A stretch of 36,455 nt of DNA from JBGPYB01 sp041493035 (lineage in GTDB: Bacteria; Acidobacteriota; Vicinamibacteria; Fen-336): positions 1-36,455 of the forward strand of contig JBGPYB010000028.1 in NCBI GenBank assembly GCA_041493035.1. Reading direction: 5' to 3'. A program made the translations under genes and the position numbers. Below are positions 15,690 to 23,373 of this stretch, piece after piece. Numbering within the stretch: the first letter of the stretch is position 1; the number at the start of each line of letters is the position of its first letter. The notes below the pieces were generated by a model. That model was given only the letters and a program-made list of their open reading frames with translations, had not been told where the DNA came from and searched no databases.

Positions 15690-16448
15690 ATGCCACGAGA
15701 CGTCGTCGTTCGCGTGGAGGAGCTGCGGAAGTCCTACGTGGTGGGGGACGTCACGGTCCACGCCCTGAGAGGTGTGGACCTCTCCATCGACAAAGGGTCC
15801 TTCCTCTCCGTCGTGGGGACCTCAGGGAGTGGCAAGTCGACGTTCATGAACATCCTCGGTCTCCTGGACCAGCCCACCTCAGGCCGCTACTGGCTCTCGG
15901 GAGAGGACGTCTCGGGGTTCGACCGGGACCGGCGGGCCATCCTCCGCAACCGCACCATCGGCTTCGTCTTCCAGAACTTCAACCTGCTGCCGAGAACCTC
16001 GGCCCTCGAGAACGTTGAGCTGCCGCTCCTCTACAACGGCAAGTCGCTGACGGCGGCGGAGCGCGGCGCGAGGGCCCGGGGCCTTCTGGAGCTGGTGGGC
16101 CTCGGGGCTCGCCTCGACCACACGCCAACCCAGCTCTCGGGAGGACAGCAGCAGCGGGTCGCCGTGGCGCGAGCCCTGGTGGGCGAGCCTGAGCTGATCC
16201 TCGCCGACGAACCCACGGGCAACCTGGACAGCCGCACCAGCATCGAGATCATGGAGGTTCTCCAACGGCTGAACCACGAGAAGGGGATCACGGTGATCCT
16301 CATCACCCACGACACCGACATCGCACAGTACGCCGAGCGGATCGTGAGCTTCCGCGACGGGCGGATGGTCAGCGACACGCTGGTGGAGAGCCGTCGCGAG
16401 GCGGCTCGAGAGATTCTGGAGTTGCCGCCTCCTGAAGCCGAGGCCTGA
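15690..16448 (+). CDS. MacB/LolD-type ABC transporter ATPase
   Basis: A 252-residue ATPase with Walker A GTSGSGKST, Q-loop FQNFNLLPRTSALENVELPLLY, signature LSGGQQQRVAVARAL, Walker B LILADEPTGNLDS and H-loop ILITHD. This is the MacB/LolD/FtsE subgroup. Unlike E. coli MacB, which fuses ATPase and membrane domains, the membrane part is a separate gene starting one base after this stop. It powers the periplasm-facing pump with the adaptor and TolC-like channel. Confidence 0.95.
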   Translation: MPRDVVVRVEELRKSYVVGDVTVHALRGVDLSIDKGSFLSVVGTSGSGKSTFMNILGLLDQPTSGRYWLSGEDVSGFDRDRRAILRNRTIGFVFQNFNLLPRTSALENVELPLLYNGKSLTAAERGARARGLLELVGLGARLDHTPTQLSGGQQQRVAVARALVGEPELILADEPTGNLDSRTSIEIMEVLQRLNHEKGITVILITHDTDIAQYAERIVSFRDGRMVSDTLVESRREAAREILELPPPEAEA

Positions 16449-16449
16449 G

Positions 16450-17670
16450 ATGAAGCTGACCAACATCCTCCGCATCGCCCTCATCGCCCTGCGGAGGAAC
16501 AAGGTCCGCTCGGCGCTCACGGCACTCGGGGTGATCATCGGCGTGGCCTCGGTGATCGCCATGATCGCCCTTTCCTCGGGCGCCCGCGGGGCCATCGACG
16601 CCCAGATCCAGGCCACGGGCACGAACGTCGTCTATGTCTCGGCGGGGAGCTTCGGAAGGACGGGAGCCGTACGGCAAGGGATCGGCTCCGTCCAGACCCT
16701 GACCCTCGAAGATGCACAAGCGCTTCAGGAGCAGGTCTCGACCATCGCCCATCTCACGCCCGTGGTGCGCGGACGCGGGCAGGCCATCACCGGCAACGAG
16801 AACTGGGCCACGTCGATCGAAGGGGGCAACGAGGACTACGTCCTGGTCCGGAACTGGCCCATCACCTCGGGCTCCAACCTCTCGGCTCGTGACGTCCTCA
16901 CGGCCGACAAGGTCTGCCTCCTCGGGGGCATCGTGGCGCAGAACCTCTTCCCGGGCGAGGACCCGGTCGGCCAAATCATCCGGATCAAGAACCTCCCCTT
17001 CCGCGTCGTCGGGGTCCTGGCGCCCAAGGGGCAGGGCCCCACGGGACAGGATCAGGACGACATCATCGTCGCCCCCTACACGACGCTCCAGAAGAAGCTC
17101 CTCGGCGTCACCTACCTCACGCAGATCGTCGTCTCGGCCACGAGCCCCGAAACCGTCGAACCGACCGCGGTGGAGATGACTCGGGTCCTCCGCCAGCGCC
17201 ACAAGATCCAGAACTCCGAGGACGACGACTTCACCGTCCGCACCGTCGAGGAGATGGCCCAGACCCGGGTGCAGCTCGCCCAGACCATGACCGGGCTTCT
17301 GATGAGCGTGGCCTCGGTGAGCCTCCTGGTCGGGGGAATCGGGATCATGAACATCATGCTCGTCTCGGTGACGGAGCGGACGAAGGAGATCGGCCTGCGC
17401 ATGGCGGTGGGCGCCCGCACCCGCGACATCCTCGGTCAGTTCCTCGCCGAGGCGGTGACGCTCTCGGCCTTCGGAGGTGTCGTGGGGATAGCACTCGGTG
17501 TCGGCGTGTCGCGAGGGCTCACGGGCGTCCTCGGCTGGCCGACCCAGGTCACGCCTTCGTCGGTGGCCATGGCCTTCGCCTTCTCGGCGGCGGTGGGGGT
17601 CTTCTTCGGCTACTACCCCGCTCGAAAGGCTGCGAGCCTCGACCCCATCGACGCGCTACACTACGAATAG
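16450..17670 (+). CDS. MacB-type ABC transporter permease (FtsX family)
   Basis: A 406-residue permease. A first membrane helix (residues ~20-42, preceded by the conserved ALRRNKVRSALTALGVIIGVASV) leads to a ~230-residue periplasmic MacB_PCD domain. Three further helices form the FtsX module (SLLVGGIGIMNIMLVSVTERTKEIGLRMAVGA; the AFSAAVGVFFGYYPARKAASLDPIDAL end). These mechanotransmission pumps export peptides, macrolides or lipoproteins across the outer membrane. The substrate is unknown. It is tightly spaced in the operon, with the phosphatase gene three bases on. Confidence 0.95.
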   Translation: MKLTNILRIALIALRRNKVRSALTALGVIIGVASVIAMIALSSGARGAIDAQIQATGTNVVYVSAGSFGRTGAVRQGIGSVQTLTLEDAQALQEQVSTIAHLTPVVRGRGQAITGNENWATSIEGGNEDYVLVRNWPITSGSNLSARDVLTADKVCLLGGIVAQNLFPGEDPVGQIIRIKNLPFRVVGVLAPKGQGPTGQDQDDIIVAPYTTLQKKLLGVTYLTQIVVSATSPETVEPTAVEMTRVLRQRHKIQNSEDDDFTVRTVEEMAQTRVQLAQTMTGLLMSVASVSLLVGGIGIMNIMLVSVTERTKEIGLRMAVGARTRDILGQFLAEAVTLSAFGGVVGIALGVGVSRGLTGVLGWPTQVTPSSVAMAFAFSAAVGVFFGYYPARKAASLDPIDALHYE

Positions 17671-17673
17671 GCT

Positions 17674-18774
17674 ATGTTCGGCTGGGTACGGGGTGTGAGC
17701 CGGGGGCCCGCGGCCATCGCTTTCGCCGCGGGTCTCGCGGCCTTCCTGGCAGGCACGATCGTCGAGTCAGCCATAATACGGGCCGTCCGCGGCAACCGCC
17801 CGGAGCTGGAGTGGATCAGCGACGTCGTGGTTTCCTTGGGCGTCGTTTCAGTCACCTATCTCTGGCTCCACCTGCGGGAGTCGAGGGCCCTCGTCCTGTC
17901 GCTCGTACGAGAGCAGGTGGCCGTCGGCGAGCAGCTCCGGCTCGCCGCGGAGATCCAGGCGAACCTTTTGCCCCCGGTGCCGCAAACGGCCGGCCTCCGT
18001 TGGGCCGCCCGCATCGAGCCCTCGGGTCGGATCGGCGGCGACTTCTACGACTTCGTCGAGGCGGCCGAGGACACAGTCCTTGTGATCGTGGCCGACGTGT
18101 CGGGCAAGGGAATTCCGGCGGCGCTCATCCTTTCGTCCCTCAAGATGCTCTTCAGGTCCATGGCGAAGAGGACTCTCGCTACCAACCAGATCGCCGAAGG
18201 GCTCTCGGCCTCTCTCCACGAGGAGTATTCCGGGGTGCCCTACGCGACCGCTATCGTGGCCCGCGTCGACCCGGCGCGGAAGAGTCTTGCCTACGTCAAC
18301 GCGGGCCATCCCTCGGGCTACCTTCTTCGAGACGACCACAGGATCGCCCTCGAGTCGGGCGGCCCTCCCCTCGGATTGCTAGCTGCCCTGAGCTACGCGG
18401 AGACCGTAGTCCGTCTGGAGCCGGGGGACATCGGCGTGCTCATGACCGACGGCGTCACCGAGGCGCTCGAGACCGGGCCCATGACCTTGGATCAGGCGCT
18501 GCGCGCCGCACGGGGCGCTCTCGGCACGAAGGCCTCGCCCCCGGATGTCTGCGACGCGCTCCTGCGGGCCGCCGCGCGAGGGTTGGGGCCCCGAGGCGCG
18601 GAGGGCTGGCAGGATGATCGTACTGTTGTCGTGATGGCCGTGGATTCTGACTTTCGAGGGTCGTCTGGCGAGGGCGCGCGGGCGTCGGGCGTCTCCATGG
18701 ACAGTAGGCCCGCCTCGCGCGCTCCAGCGAGTACGGCCGCATCATCAGCGAGCGGTAGAGGCCAGGGGACCTAG
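17674..18774 (+). CDS. Membrane-anchored SpoIIE/RsbU-type PP2C phosphatase
   Basis: A 366-residue protein. Two membrane helices (~12-35 and ~48-66) lead through a signalling helix (LREQVAVGEQLRLAAEIQANLLP) to a PP2C_SIG domain at ~108-322. Metal-binding aspartates are visible at Asp123 (GGDFYDF), Asp141 (VADVSGKG), Asp259 (TDG) and Asp314/315 (WQDDRT). Such phosphatases dephosphorylate anti-sigma-factor antagonists in partner-switching control; no partner kinase or antagonist gene is in the window. Residues ~326-366 are a Ser/Ala/Gly/Arg-rich tail unlike the family, running until the stop it shares with convergent lysA in CTAG. It is probably cotranscribed with the efflux pump, so it may couple pump expression to stress signalling (inference). 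Confidence 0.9.
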   Translation: MFGWVRGVSRGPAAIAFAAGLAAFLAGTIVESAIIRAVRGNRPELEWISDVVVSLGVVSVTYLWLHLRESRALVLSLVREQVAVGEQLRLAAEIQANLLPPVPQTAGLRWAARIEPSGRIGGDFYDFVEAAEDTVLVIVADVSGKGIPAALILSSLKMLFRSMAKRTLATNQIAEGLSASLHEEYSGVPYATAIVARVDPARKSLAYVNAGHPSGYLLRDDHRIALESGGPPLGLLAALSYAETVVRLEPGDIGVLMTDGVTEALETGPMTLDQALRAARGALGTKASPPDVCDALLRAAARGLGPRGAEGWQDDRTVVVMAVDSDFRGSSGEGARASGVSMDSRPASRAPASTAASSASGRGQGT

Positions 18775-20015
18775 CCGTCGATTTCGGTGGCGATCAGGTC
18801 CTCGAACGTCTCGCGACGACGGATGAGCCGCGGCTGGGCACCCTCGACCAGGACCTCGGCGGCGCGAGGGCGCATGTTGTAGCGGGAGGACATCGCGAAG
18901 GCATAAGCCCCCGCATCCCGGATCGCCAGAAGGTCCCCGGCGACGACGTCCTCCAGCTCCCGGTCCTTCGCGAGGAAGTCTCCCGTCTCACAGACGGGTC
19001 CGACGACGTCCACCTTCCGTCGAGGCGCACCGCTGTCGAGGACGGGCTCGATGCGGTGATGAGCCTGGTAGAGGGCCGGCCGAAGGAGATCGTTCATCGC
19101 CGCGTCGACGATCACGAAGTGTTTGCCGCGGTTCTCCTTGACCTCGAGGACGCGAGCGAGCACCACGCCGGCCGGTGCCACGAGCGAACGGCCCGGCTCG
19201 ACAAGCAGCGTGAGGGGAAGGCCGGTGAGCTCCGGGAGCACGCGAGCCGCCAGGTCAAAGGGCGTGGCGCCACCCGTCCCCTGATAGTCCACCCCGAGCC
19301 CGCCCCCGATATCGATGGTTCGGAGGCCAAAACCCTCGCCCAGGAGCGTTCGCGAAAGGATCGCGACTTCTCGCGCCGCGGAGGCCAGGGCGTCCAAGTC
19401 GGTCACCTGGGAACCGATGTGGCACTGCACGCCCACGATCTCGACGCCGGGTCGTGACCGCGCACTCCGCAAGATCTCGCGGGCGCGGGCGATGTCGACC
19501 CCGAACTTGTTCTCTCGAAGCCCGGTGGAGATGTAGGGATGGGAGCCCGGATCGATGTCAGGATTCACGCGAAGAGCGACCCGAGCGGTCTGTCCCACTG
19601 CCGCGGCGAGCGCGCCGATCCGAGCGATCTCGTCGGCGCTTTCGGCGTTGAACTCGCCGATTCCCGCGTGCAATCCGAAGGCGATCTCGTCGTCGGTCTT
19701 GCCCACCCCCGCGAAGACAATCCGCTCGGGGGGAAAGCCGGCCCTGAGGGCGGCGCGCAGCTCCCCTCCCGACACGATGTCGGCTCCGGCGCCGCGAGCG
19801 GCGAGCAGACGGAGGATCGCTCCGGAGCCGTTGGCTTTCAGCGCATAGCAGATCCGGTGCGGCACCGGGGCAAACGCTTCGGCATAGCCGTCGTAGGCGG
19901 CCTCGATGGACGACCGGCTGTAGACGTAGAGAGGAGTGCCGTGGAGCGCCGCAACGTCGGCCAGCGACACGTCCTCACAGAAGAGCCGACCCTCGCGGCG
20001 GGCGAACGCGTTCAA
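18771..20015 (-). CDS. lysA: Diaminopimelate decarboxylase
   Basis: A 414-residue fold III PLP decarboxylase catalysing the last step of lysine synthesis. Lys60 in YALKANGS is the PLP Schiff-base lysine. Other motifs are VSGGEL, ENKFGVD, VQCHIGSQ, DIGGGLGVDYQG, VEPGRSLV, GPVCETGDFLAKDR and DAGAYAFAMSSRYNMRPRAAEVLV. The specificity helix signature favours DapDC over arginine or ornithine enzymes. The frame is open upstream, but homology begins at TTG 20015, which overlaps the symporter stop as TTGA. The stop TAG is shared with the convergent phosphatase in CTAG (18771-18774). Confidence 0.94.
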   Translation of the reverse strand: MNAFARREGRLFCEDVSLADVAALHGTPLYVYSRSSIEAAYDGYAEAFAPVPHRICYALKANGSGAILRLLAARGAGADIVSGGELRAALRAGFPPERIVFAGVGKTDDEIAFGLHAGIGEFNAESADEIARIGALAAAVGQTARVALRVNPDIDPGSHPYISTGLRENKFGVDIARAREILRSARSRPGVEIVGVQCHIGSQVTDLDALASAAREVAILSRTLLGEGFGLRTIDIGGGLGVDYQGTGGATPFDLAARVLPELTGLPLTLLVEPGRSLVAPAGVVLARVLEVKENRGKHFVIVDAAMNDLLRPALYQAHHRIEPVLDSGAPRRKVDVVGPVCETGDFLAKDRELEDVVAGDLLAIRDAGAYAFAMSSRYNMRPRAAEVLVEGAQPRLIRRRETFEDLIATEIDG

Positions 20016-21340
20016 CTGGCGCGCTCCGGCTTCTGGTCTTTCAGGACGGAGGCGACGATCCCGGAGAGACCCAGGACGCCGACGATGTTCGGGAAGATCT
20101 GAAGGCCGTTCATGAGATCCCCCCATGCCCAGACGAGATCGACCTTGCTCGTGGCGCCCAGGACGATGAGGCCGCAGTAGGTCCACCGGTACGGGATGGC
20201 GATGCGAGGGCCAAACACGTACTCGAGAAATTGCTCGCCGTAGTAGGCCCAACCCACGAGTGTCGTGTAGCCGAACAGGAAGGCGCAGAAGGCGACGATC
20301 CAGCCCCCTGCGACGGGCATGGCGGTATTGAACGCCGCTGCGACGAGAGCGGTGCTCTTGAGCCCCGAGGTCCACACGCCGCTCACGAGGATGGTGAGGG
20401 CGCTGATGGACGAGGTGACGCAGGAGACGATGAAGACCTCCATGACCGCGTTCAGCCCTTGCTGTACCGGCCGCTCACTCCGAGCGGCGCCGTAGGCGAC
20501 CGCTGCGGTGCCATAGCCCGCTTCGTTCGCATAAATCCCCCTCGCGAGGCCGTAACGCATGGCGACCATCATGACGCTACCCGCCGCGGCGCCTTCCACC
20601 GCGCGGAGCGAAAAAGCCTCCCTGAGGATGAGGGAGAGGACGGCCGGAATCCGTGCGGCGTGGAACAGGATCACGGCCAGGCCCCCGGCAAGATAGAGAA
20701 ACACCTTGAGGGGAGCCAGCTTCTCGGCGGCGCGGCCGATGGACTGAACGCCCCCGATGACCACGAGCCAGGCCAGGACTGCGATGCCCAGACCCGAGGC
20801 CCAAGTCGGAATCTTGAACTGGCTCTCCAGCACGACGGCCATGGAGTTCGGCTGGGTGAACGGCGTCGTGGTGAGCGCGGCGACGCCCGCCACGAGGGCG
20901 TAGACCCACGCCAGGGTCGGCGAGCCGAGGCCGTCGCGCAGGTAGTACATGGGCCCTGCCGAGAGCCGGTCCCCGTCCAGCCGACGGAAGCGGATGCCCA
21001 GAATGGCCTCCGTAAGCTTGATGCAGGTGGCGAAGAAACCGTAGCACCAGATCCAGAAGACAGCGCCCGGGCCCCCGGAGACGACCGCGGTGGCGACGCC
21101 GGCGATGTTCCCGGTGCCGATGGAGGCGCCGAGCGCCATCATGAACGCCTGGAAGGGCGACAGGGGCCCCTTGGCTCCGGCCTGGGCCGGTGGAACCAGT
21201 GTCCCGAGGGCTTCTCGAAAGCGCGTGACCTGGGGGAAGCCGTACCGGAGGCTCAAGAAGAGCCCGCTGCCGAGGAGAAGGAGGACGGTCCAAAGCCCCC
21301 AAACGACATCGCTCGCCCAGAAGATCGAGGCGGCGATCAC
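20012..21340 (-). CDS. AGCS-family amino acid (alanine/glycine):cation symporter
   Basis: A 442-residue polytopic inner-membrane protein. The AGCS signature is ALGASIGTGNIAGVATAVVSGGPGAVFWIW, with NEAGYGTAAVAYGAARSERPVQQGLNAVMEVFIVSCVTS and GYTTLVGWAYYGEQFLEYVFG also typical. The family imports alanine, glycine or related amino acids with Na+ or H+. It is translationally coupled to lysA (TTGA overlap), which may hint at a lysine-pathway substrate, but that is inference. The GTG start at 21340 has no ribosome binding site; it overlaps the stop of an 8-codon ORF that may feed ribosomes into it. Confidence 0.92.
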   Translation of the reverse strand: MIAASIFWASDVVWGLWTVLLLLGSGLFLSLRYGFPQVTRFREALGTLVPPAQAGAKGPLSPFQAFMMALGASIGTGNIAGVATAVVSGGPGAVFWIWCYGFFATCIKLTEAILGIRFRRLDGDRLSAGPMYYLRDGLGSPTLAWVYALVAGVAALTTTPFTQPNSMAVVLESQFKIPTWASGLGIAVLAWLVVIGGVQSIGRAAEKLAPLKVFLYLAGGLAVILFHAARIPAVLSLILREAFSLRAVEGAAAGSVMMVAMRYGLARGIYANEAGYGTAAVAYGAARSERPVQQGLNAVMEVFIVSCVTSSISALTILVSGVWTSGLKSTALVAAAFNTAMPVAGGWIVAFCAFLFGYTTLVGWAYYGEQFLEYVFGPRIAIPYRWTYCGLIVLGATSKVDLVWAWGDLMNGLQIFPNIVGVLGLSGIVASVLKDQKPERAS

Positions 21341-21363
21341 GCAGCAGGCTCGGGGAAGCGCAT
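21337..21363 (-). CDS. Possible 8-residue leader ORF coupled to the symporter gene
   Basis: ATG at 21363 reads MRFPEPAA and stops at TGA 21339-21337, overlapping the symporter GTG as GTGA. A TAGCAT hexamer ends eight bases upstream, the same geometry as the predicted leaderless genes here. It may act only to deliver ribosomes to a gene that lacks its own binding site. It is very short, so chance remains possible. Confidence 0.35.
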   Translation of the reverse strand: MRFPEPAA

Positions 21364-21371
21364 GGCGCGTA

Positions 21372-21377
21372 ATGCTA
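21372..21377 (-). promoter_or_regulatory. Predicted -10 for the symporter-lysA operon
   Basis: TAGCAT on the minus strand, eight bases before the mini-ORF ATG at 21363 and 31 bases before the symporter GTG. No good -35 is visible. It is divergent from the LolA-like gene promoter. Confidence 0.4.
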
Positions 21378-21440
21378 CAACAGGCGGCGGGCGGGCACTG
21401 TGTGGAGACCGGGGCGCGCTTCTGCCGCAGAGACCGCGGG

Positions 21441-21446
21441 TAGAAT
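21441..21446 (+). promoter_or_regulatory. Predicted -10 for the LolA-like gene
   Basis: TAGAAT ends ten bases before the ATG at 21457. The predicted leader is only about four bases and no ribosome binding site is present. Confidence 0.45.
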
Positions 21447-21456
21447 CAGTGACGTT

Positions 21457-22170
21457 ATGCGATTCTCGGTTTCTCTCGCGCTCGCCCTCCTGGGCCCGCC
21501 GCTCACGGCGCCGCCCGCCCCTTCCCTGTCCCCCGATGCGTTGATCGCTCGCCACGTGCAAGCCCGCGGGGGCGCCGCGCGTCTCCGGCAGGTCCGCACC
21601 GTTCGCTTCTCGGGGACGCTCAAGACGGGTGGTGCCTCCATCCAGATGGAGATTCTCAAGAAGCGTCCCGCGTTCTTCCGCGTGACCCTCCGAGCCGACG
21701 ACGCCGTGGACGGAGGAGGCTTCGACGGCACCGCATGGGAGCTTCGAGACGGCGTCCCGGAGCGCGTGGACGGCGCGGCGGCCTTGAACCTGAAGCGAGC
21801 CGCGGAGTTCGACGAGTCCTTCGTCGACCACAAGACCAAGGGGAACGTCGTAGAGTTGGCGGAGTCTCGATCGATCGAAGGACGCGACTGCCCGGCGCTG
21901 CGCGTCACCCTCGCCGACGGCCTCGTGCGCGAATATTTCTTCGACCCGTCCACGTTCCTCGTCGTCGCCGATCGGAAGGTCTCCGACTCTGACGGCGCGC
22001 GCCTCACGCTGCGGCAGGACTACCGGCAGGTGAGCGGTGTGCTCATCCCCTTCGGGGCCATCGAACGGGACATGGATTCGGGGACCGTCCAGTCGGAGGT
22101 CCGCTGGGACCTCATCGAGGTGGACGTCCCGCTCGAAGACGCGGCCTTCGCGCCCCCTGCCACCCCCTGA
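21457..22170 (+). CDS. Secreted LolA/LolB-like beta protein
   Basis: A 237-residue protein with a signal peptide (MRFSVSLALALLG, cleaved near PPAPS). A beta-rich body starts with SPDALIARHVQARGGAARLRQVRTVRFSGTL, an opening commonly seen in outer-membrane lipoprotein-sorting-like proteins. Strands such as AFFRVTLRADD, YFFDPSTFLVVADRKVSDSDG and LIPFGAIERDMDSGTVQSEVRWDLIEVDVPLEDAAFAPP fit that fold. The exact role is unknown; it may bind lipids or lipoproteins in the periplasm. ATG 21457 is chosen for the signal peptide and the adjacent -10. Confidence 0.7.
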   Translation: MRFSVSLALALLGPPLTAPPAPSLSPDALIARHVQARGGAARLRQVRTVRFSGTLKTGGASIQMEILKKRPAFFRVTLRADDAVDGGGFDGTAWELRDGVPERVDGAAALNLKRAAEFDESFVDHKTKGNVVELAESRSIEGRDCPALRVTLADGLVREYFFDPSTFLVVADRKVSDSDGARLTLRQDYRQVSGVLIPFGAIERDMDSGTVQSEVRWDLIEVDVPLEDAAFAPPATP

Positions 22171-22177
22171 TCGCGCG

Positions 22178-22732
22178 TCACCTCGGACGCCGCTCGGACC
22201 ATTCGGACGCCAGCATCGCATAGAGGACGTGATCCACGAAGTGGTCGTACAGCCACTCCCGCTGGCGCAGGAGCCCCTCACGCGAAAAGCCGACGCGTTC
22301 AGGGACGGCGCAGCTTCGGACGTTCAGGGCGGCGCAGGCGATCTCGACCCGGTGCAGCCCCAGCTCGCCAAAGACATGGTCGATGAGCGCCGCGCAACCC
22401 TTCGTGACCAGGCCACGGCCGCGGTGCGACTCGTCGAGCCAATAGCCGAGGCTGGTCGTCCGGTTGGGCCAGTCGATGGCATGGAGACCCACCACCCCGG
22501 CCAGAGCGCCCCGGTGTCGCAGGCCGCAGGCGAAGCCATTCCGGCTGGCGTGTTGCCGGAGACTCGCCCGGATGAACGCTCGGGTCTGGTCGACGTCGGT
22601 GTTCTGGTCCAGCCACGGAAGCCACTCGCGGAGGGATGAACGGTTGCGATCGACCAGGCCAAACAACTCGGCGGCGTGATGCTCCTCCAGAAGCTGAAGG
22701 GACGTCTCGGTGTCGACAACGAGATGGAACAT
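22178..22732 (-). CDS. GNAT acetyltransferase, RimL/RimJ-like
   Basis: A 184-residue GNAT-fold N-acetyltransferase close to RimL, which acetylates the N-terminus of ribosomal protein L12, and to relatives acting on other proteins or antibiotics. Motifs: SLREWLPWLDQN, IDWPNRTTSLGYWLDESHRGRGLVTKGCAALIDHVF (acetyl-CoA loop RGRGLV), and the C-terminal VPERVGFSREGLLRQREWLYDHFVDHVLYAML. ATG 22732 follows TAGACT by 11 bases and has no ribosome binding site; a GTG at 22753 would add seven residues. It converges with the LolA-like gene with seven bases between stops. Confidence 0.88.
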   Translation of the reverse strand: MFHLVVDTETSLQLLEEHHAAELFGLVDRNRSSLREWLPWLDQNTDVDQTRAFIRASLRQHASRNGFACGLRHRGALAGVVGLHAIDWPNRTTSLGYWLDESHRGRGLVTKGCAALIDHVFGELGLHRVEIACAALNVRSCAVPERVGFSREGLLRQREWLYDHFVDHVLYAMLASEWSERRPR

Positions 22733-22743
22733 CGTGGCGCGGG

Positions 22744-22749
22744 AGTCTA
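22744..22749 (-). promoter_or_regulatory. Predicted -10 for the GNAT gene
   Basis: TAGACT on the minus strand ending 11 bases before the ATG at 22732. The predicted leader is about five bases and the -35 is weak. Confidence 0.4.
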
Positions 22750-22800
22750 GCACGCAGCGACGGAGCTAGCGGGACGTCTTTGCGGCGGCGACCGAGGCGA

Positions 22801-23373
22801 TCACCGCTCGGCCTTGGGAAGGCGCGCGATATAGGCCTCGGCCGTCTGCCGCGGGTCGAGGCCAAGCGCCTTCGCGTACTCCTGGAGGAAGCTGCGCAGG
22901 TAGACGCGGGCCGGAAGGTGGGAGTGTCGGTCCGCCTCGATGTACTCGAAGAACCGGACACCGATCTTGCTCGAGGCCGAGATGTCCCGGAGGGCGACGC
23001 CCTGTTGCTCGCGAAGGCGGCGCAGGTTCTCCCCCGTGACGGGTTCGGGGAGTGCGGCGCTCGGCAGCGGTCCGTCGGGACGAGGCAAAGGCGGCGCACC
23101 GCCGAACGGCAGCACGGCCTTCTGCCGGGCCTCCGCATCCAGGGTCAGGTCATAGTCGCGACGCCTGGTCGGGTATCCCAGGACCTCGTAGGACTGGTTG
23201 ACTCGAGCGCGCGCTGCGCGCATCTCCTCGGGATCCAGGAGCGTGTACGTGGCCAGGGCCACGTCGTCGTACATCTCCTTCAGGAACTGGTAGGCCTTGT
23301 CGATCTGCTCCGACGTGGCCCTGCGCGTGACGCCGAGGACTTCGTAGTGGGTCTCGCGGTGCACGCGGCTCAC
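22801..23373 (-). CDS. J-like domain / RodZ-type helix-turn-helix protein
   Basis: A 190-residue two-domain protein. Residues ~7-77 resemble a DnaJ J-domain (THYEVLGVTRRATSEQIDKAYQFLKEM ... RVNQSYEVLGYPTRRRDYDL), but the HPD tripeptide needed to stimulate DnaK is replaced by YDD, so co-chaperone activity is unlikely. A Pro-rich linker (~88-112) leads to an HTH_25 (Xre/RodZ-like) domain at ~113-177 (TGENLRRLREQQGVALRDISASSKI ... YLRSFLQEYAKALGLDP). No membrane segment is seen. GTG 23373 overlaps the ATPase stop as GTGA; TTG 23376 would add one residue. The partner is presumably the MinD/ParA-like ATPase, and a positioning or regulatory role is inference. Confidence 0.8.
   Translation of the reverse strand: MSRVHRETHYEVLGVTRRATSEQIDKAYQFLKEMYDDVALATYTLLDPEEMRAARARVNQSYEVLGYPTRRRDYDLTLDAEARQKAVLPFGGAPPLPRPDGPLPSAALPEPVTGENLRRLREQQGVALRDISASSKIGVRFFEYIEADRHSHLPARVYLRSFLQEYAKALGLDPRQTAEAYIARLPKAER

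Noticed and set aside
17657..17662. TACACT as a leaderless promoter for the PP2C gene
   Set aside because: It encodes the conserved Leu-His-Tyr end of the MacB-type permease and sits in a tight operon, so coincidence is likely.
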